A program made the position numbers and the translations under genes. The notes under the pieces were generated by a model. The model made no database searches, was not told the origin of the DNA, and worked only from the letters and a program-made list of their open reading frames with translations. From Candidatus Thiodiazotropha sp. (ex Monitilora ramsayi) (GTDB taxonomy: Bacteria; Pseudomonadota; Gammaproteobacteria; Chromatiales; Chromatiaceae): 64,000 bases of DNA. The stretch is from assembly GCA_025655575.1 (NCBI GenBank), contig JAHXIP010000013.1:34238-98237 (forward strand), given 5' to 3'. Shown in pieces: positions 25,101 through 34,436 of the stretch. Positions within the stretch are counted from its first letter, which is position 1, and the number at the start of each line of letters is the position of its first letter.

Positions 25101-26264
25101 TCAATCGGTAAATACTTGCTTAATCGATGCCACGACACGTCCGGCAGTTTGACCGTCCCACAGATCGGGCACACTGCCCTTGCCAATCTTTCCTGCGACG
25201 ACGGCATCGATTTTTGACTCGATGTCGTCCAGCGTGCAGAGCTGGTTGGTCCCTTGTGTGATAGTGATCGGTCGTTCCGTATTGGGGCGCAGTGTGAGGC
25301 AGGGAATGCCCAAATAAGTGGTCTCTTCCTGAAGCCCGCCGGAATCGGTTACCGCCATGCGGCAGTTGAAGATCAGATTCATAAAGCTGATGTAGTTCTG
25401 CGGTTCCAGAAGCTTTATCGCAGGTTTGTCGTCCAGCAACGCTAACAATCCCGTATTTTCGAGGTTTTTTCGTGTGCGGGGATGTACCGGAAAGATGATT
25501 GGCATCTGTTTCGACAGTTTGATGATCATGTTGCAAAGTGCCTTGAGCGACACCGGATCGTCCACATTTGCCGGGCGATGCAGCGTGAGGACAGCATACT
25601 CGCCCCGGGAAACGCCGTGTTGTTCAAAGACCGGTGTCGCCTCAATGGTCTCACGCATCATTTCGAGTGAGTCGATCATGATATTTCCCACTCGCACGAT
25701 CTTCTCCGGTGCTACGCCTTCATGTAGCAGATGCTCATCGCCATCAGGGGAGGGCGTCCAGAGCAGATCAGCCAGTACATCGGTGGCAAGACGGTTGACC
25801 TCTTCCGGCATGGTACGGTCGAAGGAGCGCAGCCCTGCCTCCAGATGGGCCACCACAGGTCTGTTGAGGCCAGTGGCCGAGTCGTTCTCCCCATGCTCAT
25901 AGACGACCTTGGTGGCAGCCAGTGTGCAGGCGATGGTCGAGTTGACATCACCCACAACTACCACCATGTCGGGGCGTTTCTCCATCACCACCTTCTCGTA
26001 GGCGATCATCACGCGTCCGGTCTGTTCCGCGTGGCTGCCGCTGCCAGCACCTAGGTGGATATGCGGTTCAGGCAGGCGCAGATCCTGAAAGAAGGCGTCG
26101 GACATGTTGAGATCGTAGTGTTGTCCGGTATGGACTATCACAGGATCCAAGTCAGATTCCCGGCTCAGGGCATGGTAGAGCGGGGCGATCTTCATAAAGT
26201 TGGGTCTTGCGGCAGCGATCAGGTGGATTGTCCGTTTCATGGTTTTTGGCTCGTTGTTAGTCAT
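25101..26264 (-). CDS. wecB: UDP-N-acetylglucosamine 2-epimerase (non-hydrolysing)
   Basis: A 387-residue cytoplasmic enzyme interconverting UDP-GlcNAc and UDP-ManNAc, which supplies ManNAc-type sugars for surface polysaccharide. Family signatures are RPNFMKIAPL near the start, VHTGQHYD, VVVGDVNSTIACTLAA, HLEAGLRSFDRTMPEEVNR and TDSGGLQEETTYLGIPCLTLRPNTERP. Length is typical. The first eight residues (MTNNEPKT) may be extra; a second ATG eight codons in also fits. No other polysaccharide genes are adjacent, so its product could feed a cluster elsewhere. It is convergent with motY. Confidence 0.94.
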   Translation of the reverse strand: MTNNEPKTMKRTIHLIAAARPNFMKIAPLYHALSRESDLDPVIVHTGQHYDLNMSDAFFQDLRLPEPHIHLGAGSGSHAEQTGRVMIAYEKVVMEKRPDMVVVVGDVNSTIACTLAATKVVYEHGENDSATGLNRPVVAHLEAGLRSFDRTMPEEVNRLATDVLADLLWTPSPDGDEHLLHEGVAPEKIVRVGNIMIDSLEMMRETIEATPVFEQHGVSRGEYAVLTLHRPANVDDPVSLKALCNMIIKLSKQMPIIFPVHPRTRKNLENTGLLALLDDKPAIKLLEPQNYISFMNLIFNCRMAVTDSGGLQEETTYLGIPCLTLRPNTERPITITQGTNQLCTLDDIESKIDAVVAGKIGKGSVPDLWDGQTAGRVVASIKQVFTD

Positions 26265-26370
26265 GGTTGTGCATTGTTATTCGATGAGAACTTTTTCGAC
26301 CGACGATCGCTATTCTGTAGCAGTTGGCACGATGATGCCAGCAACGGGAATAGATTGGATTCAAGGGAGA

Positions 26371-26446
26371 TGGTGGGCGCAACAGGGATCGAACCTGTGA
26401 CCTCTGCAATGTGACTGCAGCGCTCTCCCAGCTGAGCTATGCGCCC
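26371..26446 (-). tRNA. tRNA-Val (anticodon CAC)
   Basis: A 76-base cloverleaf on the minus strand with encoded CCA. The acceptor GGGCGCA pairs with TGCGCCC, the D arm is GCTCAGCTGGGAGAGC, the anticodon stem CTGCA/TGCAG encloses loop GTCACAT (U33 then CAC), and the T arm is ACAGG-TTCGATC-CCTGT. CAC reads the valine codon GUG. Confidence 0.95.
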
Positions 26447-26562
26447 TCAGAAGGTGAGCAGCGAATTCTAAAGGGGTTGCATAGGGGCGTCAAACAGTCA
26501 CTGCCGAATCCCGGTGGGTCTGATAGAATCGCGTTTTCTCAATTTGCCTTGTTGTGAGATCG

Positions 26563-27975
26563 ATGACTGTACGTACCCGTTTTGCCCCCAGCCCTACCGG
26601 CTATCTGCACGTCGGTGGTGCCCGCACCGCGCTTTTTTCCTGGCTCTATGCCCGCAAGCATGGCGGCAAGTTTGTGCTGCGCATTGAAGATACCGATCTG
26701 GAACGGTCGACGGCTGAGTCGGTCAATGCCATTCTCGAGGGGATGACATGGCTGGGACTGGAGTACGACGAGGGGCCTTTCTACCAGACACACCGTTTCG
26801 ACCGTTACAACGCGGTTATCGACGATCTGATGGAAAAGGGCCTTGCCTACCGCTGCAACTGTTCACGGGAACGGCTCGATCAGCTGCGTGATGAGGCAAT
26901 GAAGCACAAGCAGAAACCCCGCTATGACGGACACTGCCGGGCGCGGGATATCAGTCCCGACAAACCCCATGTGATTCGTTTTCGCAATCCCGATACTGGG
27001 GTGGTGGTGGTGGATGATTTGATTCGCGGCCGTGTCAGCTTCAACAACGAGGAGCTCGATGATCTGATCCTGCGGCGTACCGATGGCTCGCCAACCTATA
27101 ACCTCACTGTGGTTGTGGATGACATGGATATGCAGATCTCCCATGTTATTCGGGGTGATGACCATCTCAACAACACGCCGAAGCAGATCAATATTCTTCA
27201 GGCTATGGGGGCTGGGCTACCGAAATATGGCCATGTACCGATGATTCTGGGTGACGATGGCGCCAGGCTTTCCAAGCGTCACGGTGCGGTCAGCGTCATG
27301 CAGTACCGGGAGGATGGCTTTCTGCCGGAGGCGTTACTCAACTATCTTGTTCGTCTCGGTTGGTCCCATGGGGATCAGGAGATATTCAGCATTGACGAGA
27401 TGATCGAGCTTTTCGACATCGATGCGGTGAATAAGGCGGCATCGAGTTTCAACACGGAAAAACTCATGTGGCTCAATCAGCACTATATCAAGGAGGATGA
27501 TCCCAAACGGATAGCGCATCTGCTGAGTCCGCATATGGGGGAACTGGGTATTGATCCTGCTGAAGGGCCGGATCTGGCTGATGTGGCCAGTGCCCATCAG
27601 GAACGTGCGAGGACATTGGTTGAGATGGCGGATATGAGTGCCTTCTGCTACAAGGATTTTGAAGCATTCGATCCTCAGGCGGCCAAGAAACACCTGCGCG
27701 GTGTTGCCAGGGAACCCTTGGAGCGCATGCGTACAGTGCTGGCATCCCTCGGTGACTGGACGGAAGAGAGTCTGCATACCGCTGTGCAACAGGTATCGGA
27801 TGATCTTGAGGTCAAGATGGGTAAAGTGGCTCAACCACTGCGTGTGGCTGTTGTCGGTCGAGCTGCCTCTCCCGGTATCGATGTCACCTTGCGTCTGGTA
27901 GGTAAGGCAGCGACACTGCGCCGAATCGACCTCGCACTCGAATTTATCCGCCAGCGCGAGGCCAATGCGGGCTGA
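26563..27975 (+). CDS. gltX: Glutamyl-tRNA synthetase
   Basis: A 470-residue class I synthetase that charges tRNA-Glu. The ATP site HIGH-type motif is in [11 protein letters not shown] (residues ~9-19) and the KMSKS-type motif is [10 protein letters not shown] near residue 236. The C-terminal anticodon-binding region is helical and complete. I chose ATG 26563 ([11 protein letters not shown]) over a GTG three codons earlier because it gives the standard N-terminus. It is followed by glnS after 50 bases, and the two probably share a transcript. Confidence 0.96.
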   Translation: MTVRTRFAPSPTGYLHVGGARTALFSWLYARKHGGKFVLRIEDTDLERSTAESVNAILEGMTWLGLEYDEGPFYQTHRFDRYNAVIDDLMEKGLAYRCNCSRERLDQLRDEAMKHKQKPRYDGHCRARDISPDKPHVIRFRNPDTGVVVVDDLIRGRVSFNNEELDDLILRRTDGSPTYNLTVVVDDMDMQISHVIRGDDHLNNTPKQINILQAMGAGLPKYGHVPMILGDDGARLSKRHGAVSVMQYREDGFLPEALLNYLVRLGWSHGDQEIFSIDEMIELFDIDAVNKAASSFNTEKLMWLNQHYIKEDDPKRIAHLLSPHMGELGIDPAEGPDLADVASAHQERARTLVEMADMSAFCYKDFEAFDPQAAKKHLRGVAREPLERMRTVLASLGDWTEESLHTAVQQVSDDLEVKMGKVAQPLRVAVVGRAASPGIDVTLRLVGKAATLRRIDLALEFIRQREANAG

Positions 27976-28025
27976 ACCGCCGACCTATCCGTCAAGGCTT
28001 ATCCACCAACAACGAAGCATCAAAC

Positions 28026-29720
28026 ATGAGTGAACAGAAACCGAGCTCGCCAACCCATTTTATCCGCCAGATTATCGATCAGGATCTGCAATCAGGTAAA
28101 AATGAGGGCCGGGTGCATACCCGCTTTCCACCAGAACCCAACGGCTACCTGCATATCGGGCATGCCAAGTCGATCGTGCTTAATTTTGGTGTGGCGGAGG
28201 ACTATCGCGGTAAGTGTAATCTGCGGTTCGACGATACCAATCCACACAAGGAGAACGTGGAGTTCGTCGAGAATATTCAGAAAGATGTCCATTGGTTGGG
28301 TTTTGACTGGGAAGACAGACTGTTCTATGCCTCCAACTATTTTCAGCAACTCTACGATTTTGCGGTAGAGCTGATCACTGCGGGCAAGGCCTATGTCTGT
28401 GACATGGGTGCGGAGCAGATGCGGGAGTATCGCGGTACCCTTAAAGAGCCTGGCAGAGAGAGTCCTTATCGGAGTCGCTCGGTGGAGGAGAATCTGGATC
28501 TCTTCGCACGCATGAAGGCGGGTGATTTCGCTGACGGCGAGCGGGTGCTCAGGGCCAGGATCGATATGGCGTCGCCCAATATGAATATGCGCGATCCCAC
28601 ACTCTATCGTATCCGGCATGGGGTGATTCACCACCAGACAGGTGAGGCCTGGTGCATCTACCCGATGTATGACTATACCCATCCAATCTCCGATGCCCTG
28701 GAGGGGATTACCCACTCCCTCTGTACCCTGGAGTTCGAGGACCACCGGCCGCTTTATGACTGGGTTTTGGACAATATCAGCGTTCCCTGCCATCCCCAAC
28801 AGATCGAATTCTCACGCTTGAATCTGGAATACACGGTGATGAGCAAGCGAAAGCTGACTCAGTTGGCGGATGAGGGTTTTGTCGAAGGGTGGGACGATCC
28901 ACGCATGCCGACGATTGCCGGACTACGGCGAAGGGGCTTCACACCGGCATCGATCCGGGATTTCTGTCACCGTATCGGTATCACGAAATCGGACAATCTG
29001 GTGGAGATGGGTGTGCTGGAGAACTGTATCCGCGAGGATCTGGACGCCCATGCACCCCGCCGCATGGCGGTACTCCATCCCCTGAAGGTGGTTATCGAAA
29101 ACTATCCTGAGGCGGATGAAGAGACACTCTCGGCATCCAATCATCCCAAGGATGAATCGATGGGACAGCGGGAGATTCCCTTTAGCCGCGAGATCTACAT
29201 TGATCAGGCCGACTTTCGCGAGCAGGCCAACAAAAAGTACAAGCGTCTGGTCACTGGGGGCGAGGTACGGCTGCGCAATGCCTATGTAATCAAATGCGAA
29301 GAGGTGTTGAAAAACAATCAGGGTGATATCGTTGAACTGCGTTGCACCTACGACCCGGATACCCTGGGGAAAAACCCGGAAGGCCGCAAAGTGAGAGGTG
29401 TGATCCATTGGGTCTCAGCTCGCCACGGGGTGAAGGGGGAAGTACGGCTTTATGACCGCCTTTTCAGTCAGCCCAATCCCGACAAGGTGCCTGAAGGGGG
29501 GCATTTTACCGATAACCTCAATCCCGATTCTCTCCGTACTTTGACGGGCTGCTACTTCGAGTCCAATCTCTCTGGGGCTGCGGTAGGCGATCGTTATCAG
29601 TTTGAACGAGAAGGCTATTTTACCCTCGATAGTCGTGAAGCGGTGGATGGCAGGCTAGTCTTTAATCGCATCGTCACCCTGCGTGACTCCTGGGCTAAGA
29701 TCGAAAACAAGGGCGGTTGA
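28026..29720 (+). CDS. glnS: Glutaminyl-tRNA synthetase
   Basis: A 564-residue class I synthetase that charges tRNA-Gln directly. The signature [14 protein letters not shown] is near residue 34 and the KMSKS-type motif [10 protein letters not shown] near residue 268; the C-terminal beta-barrel anticodon domains are present. GlnS is characteristic of gamma- and beta-proteobacteria, which helps to place the organism. It sits directly after gltX. Confidence 0.97.
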   Translation: MSEQKPSSPTHFIRQIIDQDLQSGKNEGRVHTRFPPEPNGYLHIGHAKSIVLNFGVAEDYRGKCNLRFDDTNPHKENVEFVENIQKDVHWLGFDWEDRLFYASNYFQQLYDFAVELITAGKAYVCDMGAEQMREYRGTLKEPGRESPYRSRSVEENLDLFARMKAGDFADGERVLRARIDMASPNMNMRDPTLYRIRHGVIHHQTGEAWCIYPMYDYTHPISDALEGITHSLCTLEFEDHRPLYDWVLDNISVPCHPQQIEFSRLNLEYTVMSKRKLTQLADEGFVEGWDDPRMPTIAGLRRRGFTPASIRDFCHRIGITKSDNLVEMGVLENCIREDLDAHAPRRMAVLHPLKVVIENYPEADEETLSASNHPKDESMGQREIPFSREIYIDQADFREQANKKYKRLVTGGEVRLRNAYVIKCEEVLKNNQGDIVELRCTYDPDTLGKNPEGRKVRGVIHWVSARHGVKGEVRLYDRLFSQPNPDKVPEGGHFTDNLNPDSLRTLTGCYFESNLSGAAVGDRYQFEREGYFTLDSREAVDGRLVFNRIVTLRDSWAKIENKGG

Positions 29721-29814
29721 ATCAGTGGCTCTGGATGAATTGATCTTACTGAGTTTCCTGGGTGAAAAAGCATTGGACAAAGACGTAATCATCTTCTAAT
29801 ATGCTCCGCTTTCC

Positions 29815-29890
29815 GGGGCCATAGCTCAGCTGGGAGAGCGCAACACTGGCAGTGTTGAGGTCGGCGGTTCGATCCCGCCTGGCTCCACCA
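29815..29890 (+). tRNA. tRNA-Ala (anticodon GGC)
   Basis: A 76-base cloverleaf with encoded CCA. The acceptor GGGGCCA pairs with TGGCTCC (with a G-T pair), the D arm is GCTCAGCTGGGAGAGC, the anticodon stem CAACA/TGTTG encloses loop CTGGCAG (U33 then GGC), and the T arm is GGCGG-TTCGATC-CCGCC. GGC reads GCC alanine codons. Confidence 0.95.
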
Positions 29891-29905
29891 TATAGATAAT
29901 AGATC

Positions 29906-29926
29906 AGCCCGGAGACTCTCCGGGCT
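29906..29926 (+). terminator. Terminator-like hairpin after tRNA-Ala
   Basis: A perfect 8-bp stem AGCCCGGA/TCCGGGCT with a 5-base loop, starting 15 bases after the tRNA 3' end and followed by CTCTATTT. It probably ends the tRNA transcript, although the T-run is weak. Confidence 0.6.
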
Positions 29927-29997
29927 CTCTATTTCAGGGCGCTTCTAAAGTGATGCTCATGGAAGCCTTCCAAACCGGTTTTCCCGCAGGATAGGTC

Positions 29998-30486
29998 ATG
30001 CTCTGGGTCGATACTCTGATCATTGCTATCATCGCAATTTCCGCCATTATCAGTCTGATACGTGGCTTTGTTCAGGAGGCTGTCTCTCTGGCTACCTGGA
30101 TCGCCGCCTTTGCACTTGCCTGGTTTTTCTTTCGTCCACTCGCCGCTGAACTAGAACCCTGGATAGATGTGGCCTCGATTCGTCTCGGTGTGGCTTATGG
30201 CATTATATTGCTCGTGGTGCTCATTCTCGGCGCTTTGACCAACCGTTTCATGAAAACCTTGGTAGATACGACCGGATTAAGTGGCACCGACCGGCTGATA
30301 GGTATTTTCTTCGGTGCTGCCAGGGGTGCGGTAGTCGTTGCGATTCTGGTGTTACTGGCCGGATTAACGCCTTTTCCCGGGGATGCCTGGTGGGCTGAAT
30401 CCCGTTTGATTCCCCATTTTGAAGAGATGGCAGTCTGGCTGAAAGGTTATCTACCTGATGATATCGCAACGAACTTCAGCTATTGA
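29998..30486 (+). CDS. cvpA: Colicin V production family membrane protein CvpA
   Basis: A 162-residue inner-membrane protein with four hydrophobic helices (about residues 5-25, 30-50, 62-85 and 100-122) and the family patterns ISLIRGFVQEAVSLATWIAAF and GLSGTDRLIGIFFGAARGAVVV. As in E. coli it directly precedes purF. Its molecular role is unclear in general; it has been linked to envelope integrity. Confidence 0.93.
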   Translation: MLWVDTLIIAIIAISAIISLIRGFVQEAVSLATWIAAFALAWFFFRPLAAELEPWIDVASIRLGVAYGIILLVVLILGALTNRFMKTLVDTTGLSGTDRLIGIFFGAARGAVVVAILVLLAGLTPFPGDAWWAESRLIPHFEEMAVWLKGYLPDDIATNFSY

Positions 30487-30594
30487 GCGGTTCAGCCGCT
30501 ATACGGAAATACCCGGGTGGCATGATGCTGGGTGTGGTTCTACCGCGCTACAGCGATTACCATTAGTCCTCGCCAACGACCGAGAGAGTTAATT

Positions 30595-32109
30595 ATGTGC
30601 GGTATTGTGGGAATCGTCGGCAAGACCCCCGTCAATCAATCCCTCTATGATGCCTTGCTGGTGCTTCAGCACCGAGGCCAGGATGCCGCCGGGATTGTGA
30701 CCTGTAACCAGGGAAAACTCTTTTTGCGTAAGGCGAATGGATTGGCCCGGGATGTATTTCATACACGCCACATGATGCGTTTGAAGGGTCGGATGGGACT
30801 GGGCCATGTCCGTTATCCGACGGCCGGAAACTCGTCTTCGTCAGAGGCACAGCCTTTCTACGTCAACTCTCCCTATGGCATTACCCTGGCCCATAACGGG
30901 AACCTGACCAATGCCGAAGAGCTCACCAGAGATCTCTTCGTCGAAGATCTGCGGCATATCAACACCTCTTCAGATTCTGAGATTCTACTCAATATTTTTG
31001 CGCATGAACTGCAGATGCAGAATAAATTGCGCATTGCCCCTGAGGATATCTTCAGGGCAGTGGCAGGCGTACATCGCCGTTGTCGGGGTGGTTATGCTGC
31101 TGTCGCCATGATACCCAATGTGGGTCTGATCGGTTTTCGTGATCCGAATGCCATCCGGCCGATTGTCTATGGAAAGCGGGAAACCGACCTGGGCACCGAA
31201 TATATGATTGCTTCCGAGAGTGTCGCCCTTGATGCGCTCGGTTTTGAACGGGTACGGGATTTGGAGCCGGGAGAGGCGATTTTTATCAGCAAAGAGGGGC
31301 GGTTTCATGCACAGCAGTGTGCGGCCAATCCGGTTAAGTCACCCTGTATCTTCGAATTCGTCTATTTTGCCCGCCCCGATTCGGTTATCGATAACATCTT
31401 CGTCCACAAGGCACGTTCCCGCATGGGTAAGAAGATGGCAAAGAAGATTCAGCGGGAGTGGCCCGATCACGATATCGATGTGGTGATTCCTATTCCGGAT
31501 ACCAGCCGTACAGCGGCCCTCGTACTGGCCAATGTATTGGGTGTGCGATACAGAGAGGGTTTCATCAAAAATCGCTATATTGGCCGTACCTTCATCATGC
31601 CCGGGCAGACAGTGCGGAAAAAGTCGGTACGCCAAAAGCTTAATGCCATCGATCTGGAGTTCAAGGGTAAGAATGTATTGCTGGTTGATGATTCTGTCGT
31701 ACGCGGCACCACATCCCAGCAGATCGTCCAGATGGCGCGTGACGCAGGTGCGAAGCGGGTCTATTTTGCGTCAGCGGCACCTCCTGTGAGGTACCCGAAT
31801 GTTTATGGTATCGATATGCCGGCAGCCAGCGAGCTGGTGGCACATGGCAGGACAGAGGATGAGATAAGGGAGATTATCGGCGCCGACCGGATGATCTACC
31901 AGGATCTCCAGGACTTGATAGATGCGGTCTATAAAAAAGGTAAAAGCGATATCGAACGCTTTGATTGTTCTGTTTTTAACGGCGAGTATGTGACGGGTGA
32001 TGTGAGTAACACCTACCTGGAGCAACTGGAGCTGCTTCGGAACGATGGTGCAAAAAACCAAGACGATTCAGCTGATAGGAGCATGCTTGATCTGCACAAC
32101 GATGCCTGA
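30595..32109 (+). CDS. purF: Amidophosphoribosyltransferase PurF
   Basis: A 504-residue enzyme for the first committed step of purine synthesis (PRPP plus glutamine to phosphoribosylamine). The protein must start MCGIVGIVG so that Cys2 becomes the N-terminal glutaminase nucleophile after Met removal; this fixes the ATG at 30595 (GAGAG upstream) and rules out the 21-residue upstream extension. The PRPP-binding loop is [18 protein letters not shown] near residue 365. No propeptide is present, as in E. coli. It lies 108 bases after cvpA. Confidence 0.97.
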   Translation: MCGIVGIVGKTPVNQSLYDALLVLQHRGQDAAGIVTCNQGKLFLRKANGLARDVFHTRHMMRLKGRMGLGHVRYPTAGNSSSSEAQPFYVNSPYGITLAHNGNLTNAEELTRDLFVEDLRHINTSSDSEILLNIFAHELQMQNKLRIAPEDIFRAVAGVHRRCRGGYAAVAMIPNVGLIGFRDPNAIRPIVYGKRETDLGTEYMIASESVALDALGFERVRDLEPGEAIFISKEGRFHAQQCAANPVKSPCIFEFVYFARPDSVIDNIFVHKARSRMGKKMAKKIQREWPDHDIDVVIPIPDTSRTAALVLANVLGVRYREGFIKNRYIGRTFIMPGQTVRKKSVRQKLNAIDLEFKGKNVLLVDDSVVRGTTSQQIVQMARDAGAKRVYFASAAPPVRYPNVYGIDMPAASELVAHGRTEDEIREIIGADRMIYQDLQDLIDAVYKKGKSDIERFDCSVFNGEYVTGDVSNTYLEQLELLRNDGAKNQDDSADRSMLDLHNDA

Positions 32110-32151
32110 AGAAGACTAGGGCCACATAGGATCTTGTGTGTGCTTGGCCCG

Positions 32152-33036
32152 CTAACAGCCATCGATTCGATCAAAGTAACGCGCCCGATAGAGCAGCCGG
32201 CTATTATCCCCATCACTGAATCCGTCACGGGTATGTAGCACATTGTTGGAGATCAGGCCCTGTCCGGCCTCGAGTTTACCCCTAAAGTGCCAGGGTGACG
32301 GCGTCTTTAGGACACTTTTTAAAAAATCGACAGCCTCTGTCAGGAGTGAGTCTTCCAGCCACTCTATGCTCCGGCTTCTATCTGTATAACGCATATGGAG
32401 ATGGCCGTCGGGATAGATGGCAAACACCGGGCCTGTTCGGGACGGTCTGATCTCTTCTCCTTCGACTTCGTTTGCCGGGATGGTCATTGCGCGGGGATGC
32501 ATCAGAGCTCGGATATAGTCCGGGTTTTCGTCCCTGATCCGCAGATAGACGATTTCATGATCCAATAACTCATTCTCGCCACCCTCATCGGCGGGTTGTA
32601 CACAGTGCAGGAGTAAGCCGTGAATCTGCTGGTCGAGTGGGTTGTAATAGCCATCCGTATGCCAAGCGATCGGTCGATTGGAGTAGGGGATGTATCCCTG
32701 CCTCAAGGCATCAGACTGGACAGTCAGTGATGTAATGGCGTCATTGTCGGCACACATGTTGTGATCAAGGTGCTTGAGACCGAAGCTCAGACCCAGACTG
32801 CGAATTATCTCCTTGTCGCTGTCGTGTCCTGAAAGGCCTGCCCAGATAGCCATGTTAGACTTTTGGCAAAGTGATAGCAGTCTATCGTGTTCAGCGGATG
32901 TGAGTTGCCTGGGATCACCAATTTCAACTACCAAATCATCAAGATTCTGCGGGTAATGTGACAGCTTGGTCGCTTTCCAGCGGTCAAAGGCCTGCCGGTT
33001 TTCCGGATAGAACGGACTCTCGTTTAATAACTGCAT
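32152..33036 (-). CDS. TauD/TfdA-like Fe(II)/2-oxoglutarate-dependent oxygenase
   Basis: A 294-residue protein with the iron triad of the family: H-x-D in AWHTDGYYNP near residue 125 and a distal His in NNVLHTRDGFSD near residue 268, followed by RARYFDR where a conserved Arg binds 2-oxoglutarate. It is the short, TauD-like form. The substrate is not evident, as no sulfonate, phosphonate or siderophore genes are adjacent. It is convergent with purF (42-base gap) and divergent from ubiT (79-base gap). It could share promoter control with ubiT. Confidence 0.82.
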   Translation of the reverse strand: MQLLNESPFYPENRQAFDRWKATKLSHYPQNLDDLVVEIGDPRQLTSAEHDRLLSLCQKSNMAIWAGLSGHDSDKEIIRSLGLSFGLKHLDHNMCADNDAITSLTVQSDALRQGYIPYSNRPIAWHTDGYYNPLDQQIHGLLLHCVQPADEGGENELLDHEIVYLRIRDENPDYIRALMHPRAMTIPANEVEGEEIRPSRTGPVFAIYPDGHLHMRYTDRSRSIEWLEDSLLTEAVDFLKSVLKTPSPWHFRGKLEAGQGLISNNVLHTRDGFSDGDNSRLLYRARYFDRIDGC

Positions 33037-33115
33037 GGTGTTGATTTTCGCAGATTGTCTTAACTATTGGTATTATCCGTGAATAACTCTCCATTTCAAA
33101 CTGAGGCTGATTCGT

Positions 33116-33592
33116 ATGCATAGCGTAGCCAAACGTCCGGTTCTACCGAAACCACTGGCATTGCCACTTAAGTTGCTACCCAAGCGGCTGCACGGGTTTG
33201 CGCTCAGCAAAATGCTAAACCAGGTTTTCCGGCAGGAGATGCAAGAGGGGGAACTCGATTTTCTGGAGTCAAAAACAGTTCGTATTTGTGTTAGCGATGC
33301 GGATATCAGTTACCGGGTGACAATGCATCAAGGTGTTTTCGTGGAATCCGGTTCTCAATCTGTTGATCTGACGATAACAGGGACTGTTTATGACTATCTA
33401 CTGTTGATTACCAATCGCGAAGATCCGGATACGCTCTTTTTTCAGCGCTATTTAAAGATGGATGGTGATACCGGTCTGGGTGTCCATCTAAAAAATATGC
33501 TGGCAGCCGTTGAACTGGACCAGTTAACGTTACCGAAGCGCTTCAAACCGACTGTTGACCGGTTTTTGTCCGTTTACGAAAGGTTTGCCTGA
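33116..33592 (+). CDS. ubiT: UbiT, SCP2-domain lipid-binding factor for O2-independent ubiquinone synthesis
   Basis: A 158-residue protein with an SCP2 sterol-carrier-like domain (about residues 45-145), including FQRYLKMDGDTGLGVHLKNMLAAVE, closely like E. coli UbiT (YhbT). UbiT binds ubiquinone intermediates and with UbiU/UbiV allows hydroxylation without O2. Homologues of ubiU and ubiV lie ~7 kb away in this window, which supports the assignment over a generic SCP2 protein. Its last 19 bases overlap the end of the convergent murI. Confidence 0.9.
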   Translation: MHSVAKRPVLPKPLALPLKLLPKRLHGFALSKMLNQVFRQEMQEGELDFLESKTVRICVSDADISYRVTMHQGVFVESGSQSVDLTITGTVYDYLLLITNREDPDTLFFQRYLKMDGDTGLGVHLKNMLAAVELDQLTLPKRFKPTVDRFLSVYERFA

Positions 33593-34383
33593 TCTGGCAT
33601 GACATCAACCTGAGCTTTTGTATCCCACATCCGGTTGAGGAGTTGTTGCATCTCATCCAGTGGTCCAGTACACCAGAAGCGTTCCCCTGCTGGTGACCTT
33701 GAGTCATTTAACAGTGCTTCTTCTTCCAGTCGTCGGCGAAGTTGAGCGGCAACTGCAAGGCCCGTATCGATGATGTTAACATCAGCACCGGCGACCTGTT
33801 GAATGCTCTCCTTGAGAAACGGATAGTGCGTGCACCCCAGCACCAGTGTGTCGATGTTTTTCTCAAGTAGTGGATCCAGGGTTTGTTGAATCAAAGGTAA
33901 GCTAGCAGGTCCGCTGAGATGGCCGCTTTCGATCCATTCCACCCACCCATGACATGGTTTGATGAATAATTCAGCACCATTTGCATGTCGTTCTAAAAGC
34001 ACCCTGAATTTACTACTATCCAATGTGCCCTCAGTGGCTAATACGCCAATATTTCCGTTATGACTCTGAAGAATTGCAGGTTTTACACCTGGTTCCATGC
34101 CAATTATCGGAATGGGAAATTGATCACGTAGTAGATTGACGGCAGCTGCAGTGGCGGTGTTACAGGCAACAACGATGGCTTTAGTCTGTTGCTTGAGCAG
34201 AAAATGAGAGATTATTTGAGCACGGGCCTTCACGGTATTATCGTTTTTATTTCCGTAGGGAATATGCTTTCGGTCGGCGACATAGATTAAATTCTCGTGG
34301 GGGAGTGATTCGCGGATATGCCTAAGAACGGAAAGGCCGCCTACACCAGAATCGAATATACCAATGGGAAGATTTGATGACAT
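33574..34383 (-). CDS. murI: Glutamate racemase
   Basis: A 269-residue cytoplasmic enzyme making D-glutamate for peptidoglycan. The catalytic cysteines are in VVACNTATAAAV (near residue 74) and LVLGCTHYPFL (near residue 185), and the substrate-binding motif FDSGVGGLSVL is at the N-terminus. Length is typical. It overlaps ubiT tail-to-tail by 19 bases, so each stop lies inside the other gene. Confidence 0.95.
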   Translation of the reverse strand: MSSNLPIGIFDSGVGGLSVLRHIRESLPHENLIYVADRKHIPYGNKNDNTVKARAQIISHFLLKQQTKAIVVACNTATAAAVNLLRDQFPIPIIGMEPGVKPAILQSHNGNIGVLATEGTLDSSKFRVLLERHANGAELFIKPCHGWVEWIESGHLSGPASLPLIQQTLDPLLEKNIDTLVLGCTHYPFLKESIQQVAGADVNIIDTGLAVAAQLRRRLEEEALLNDSRSPAGERFWCTGPLDEMQQLLNRMWDTKAQVDVMPDQANLS

Positions 34384-34436
34384 TGAAATGTTCAGTGTGA
34401 TTATGTGAGAGTGCTTCGATCCAGGCAGGATAATAA

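Noticed and set aside
28092..28799. A 235-codon open frame opposite glnS
   Set aside because: Antisense shadow of a clear synthetase gene; no start signal or family resemblance.
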